Both the position numbers and the translations under genes were made by a program. From the NCBI GenBank assembly GCA_002719575.1, contig PBHS01000035.1, forward strand, positions 48,883-54,153: a DNA stretch of 5,271 nt, in the 5' to 3' direction. The stretch's first letter is position 1. Each line of letters opens with the position of its first letter. Positions 5,223 through 5,271 of the stretch are shown here, piece by piece. The stretch comes from Gammaproteobacteria bacterium (GTDB lineage Bacteria; Pseudomonadota; Gammaproteobacteria; Pseudomonadales; Pseudohongiellaceae). The notes below the pieces were generated by a model. The model worked only from the letters and a program-made list of their open reading frames with translations. It had not been told where the DNA came from and searched no databases.

Positions 5223-5271
5223 CGTATCATTTAGCTAAAATCTTGCCTAGACTTTCGTCAATCTACTCACC

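Larger units (their letters stand above)
4880..5271. other. Region after coaBC without a recognised gene
   Basis: These 392 bases hold no recognised gene; dut, which follows coaBC in E. coli, is absent. Two small hairpins follow coaBC: GCACT-GGT-AGTGC (4905-4917), and TCGC-AAAAA-GCGA followed by TTTT (4958-4974). Both are too weak to call as a terminator with confidence. The right part carries the palindromes listed separately. In the coaBC frame the sequence after the stop remains open for about 49 codons, with no sign that it is translated. Confidence 0.5.

Overview
The window comes from a gammaproteobacterial chromosome of moderate GC content. CmoA/CmoB, a 51-residue zinc-free L33, an L28 without a zinc site and a fused CoaBC all fit Gammaproteobacteria. 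The L33 and CoaBC sequences look closest to the Pseudomonas/Oceanospirillum/Cellvibrio side; that finer placement is judged by eye and is uncertain.

Layout. (1) 1-1244, plus strand: the last 85 codons of cmoA, overlapping by ATGA a complete cmoB. Together they make Cx-SAM and use it to carboxymethylate wobble uridine 34 of certain tRNAs. (2) 1245-2454, plus strand: a spacer with GGGGTC-type repeats and a promoter, then a 322-residue IS200-like/REP-associated (RAYT-type) transposase. Its reading frame is intact, but the first histidine of its HUH metal site is replaced by glutamine. Its C-terminal half resembles DnaA domain IV. (3) 2530-3072, minus strand: the rpmB-rpmG operon for ribosomal proteins L28 and L33, with a good sigma70-type promoter, a leader hairpin and an inverted repeat just upstream. 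(4) About 3073-3670: a gap with no recognisable gene. Many gammaproteobacteria carry radC here. The end next to coaBC holds overlapping inverted repeats and a possible promoter. (5) 3671-4879, plus strand: coaBC, the fused phosphopantothenate-cysteine ligase/decarboxylase of coenzyme A synthesis. (6) 4880-5271: no recognised gene, only a weak minus-strand reading frame and small palindromes.

The functional content is housekeeping: tRNA modification, two ribosomal proteins and CoA synthesis. The accessory part is the transposase and its flanks. It lies between cmoB and rpmG, where E. coli has mutM after rpmG, so this is probably a rearrangement or insertion point. I do not see a convincing new multi-gene system. 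The best leads are the altered transposase active site with its DnaA-like tail, the structured DNA upstream of coaBC, and the radC-sized gap.
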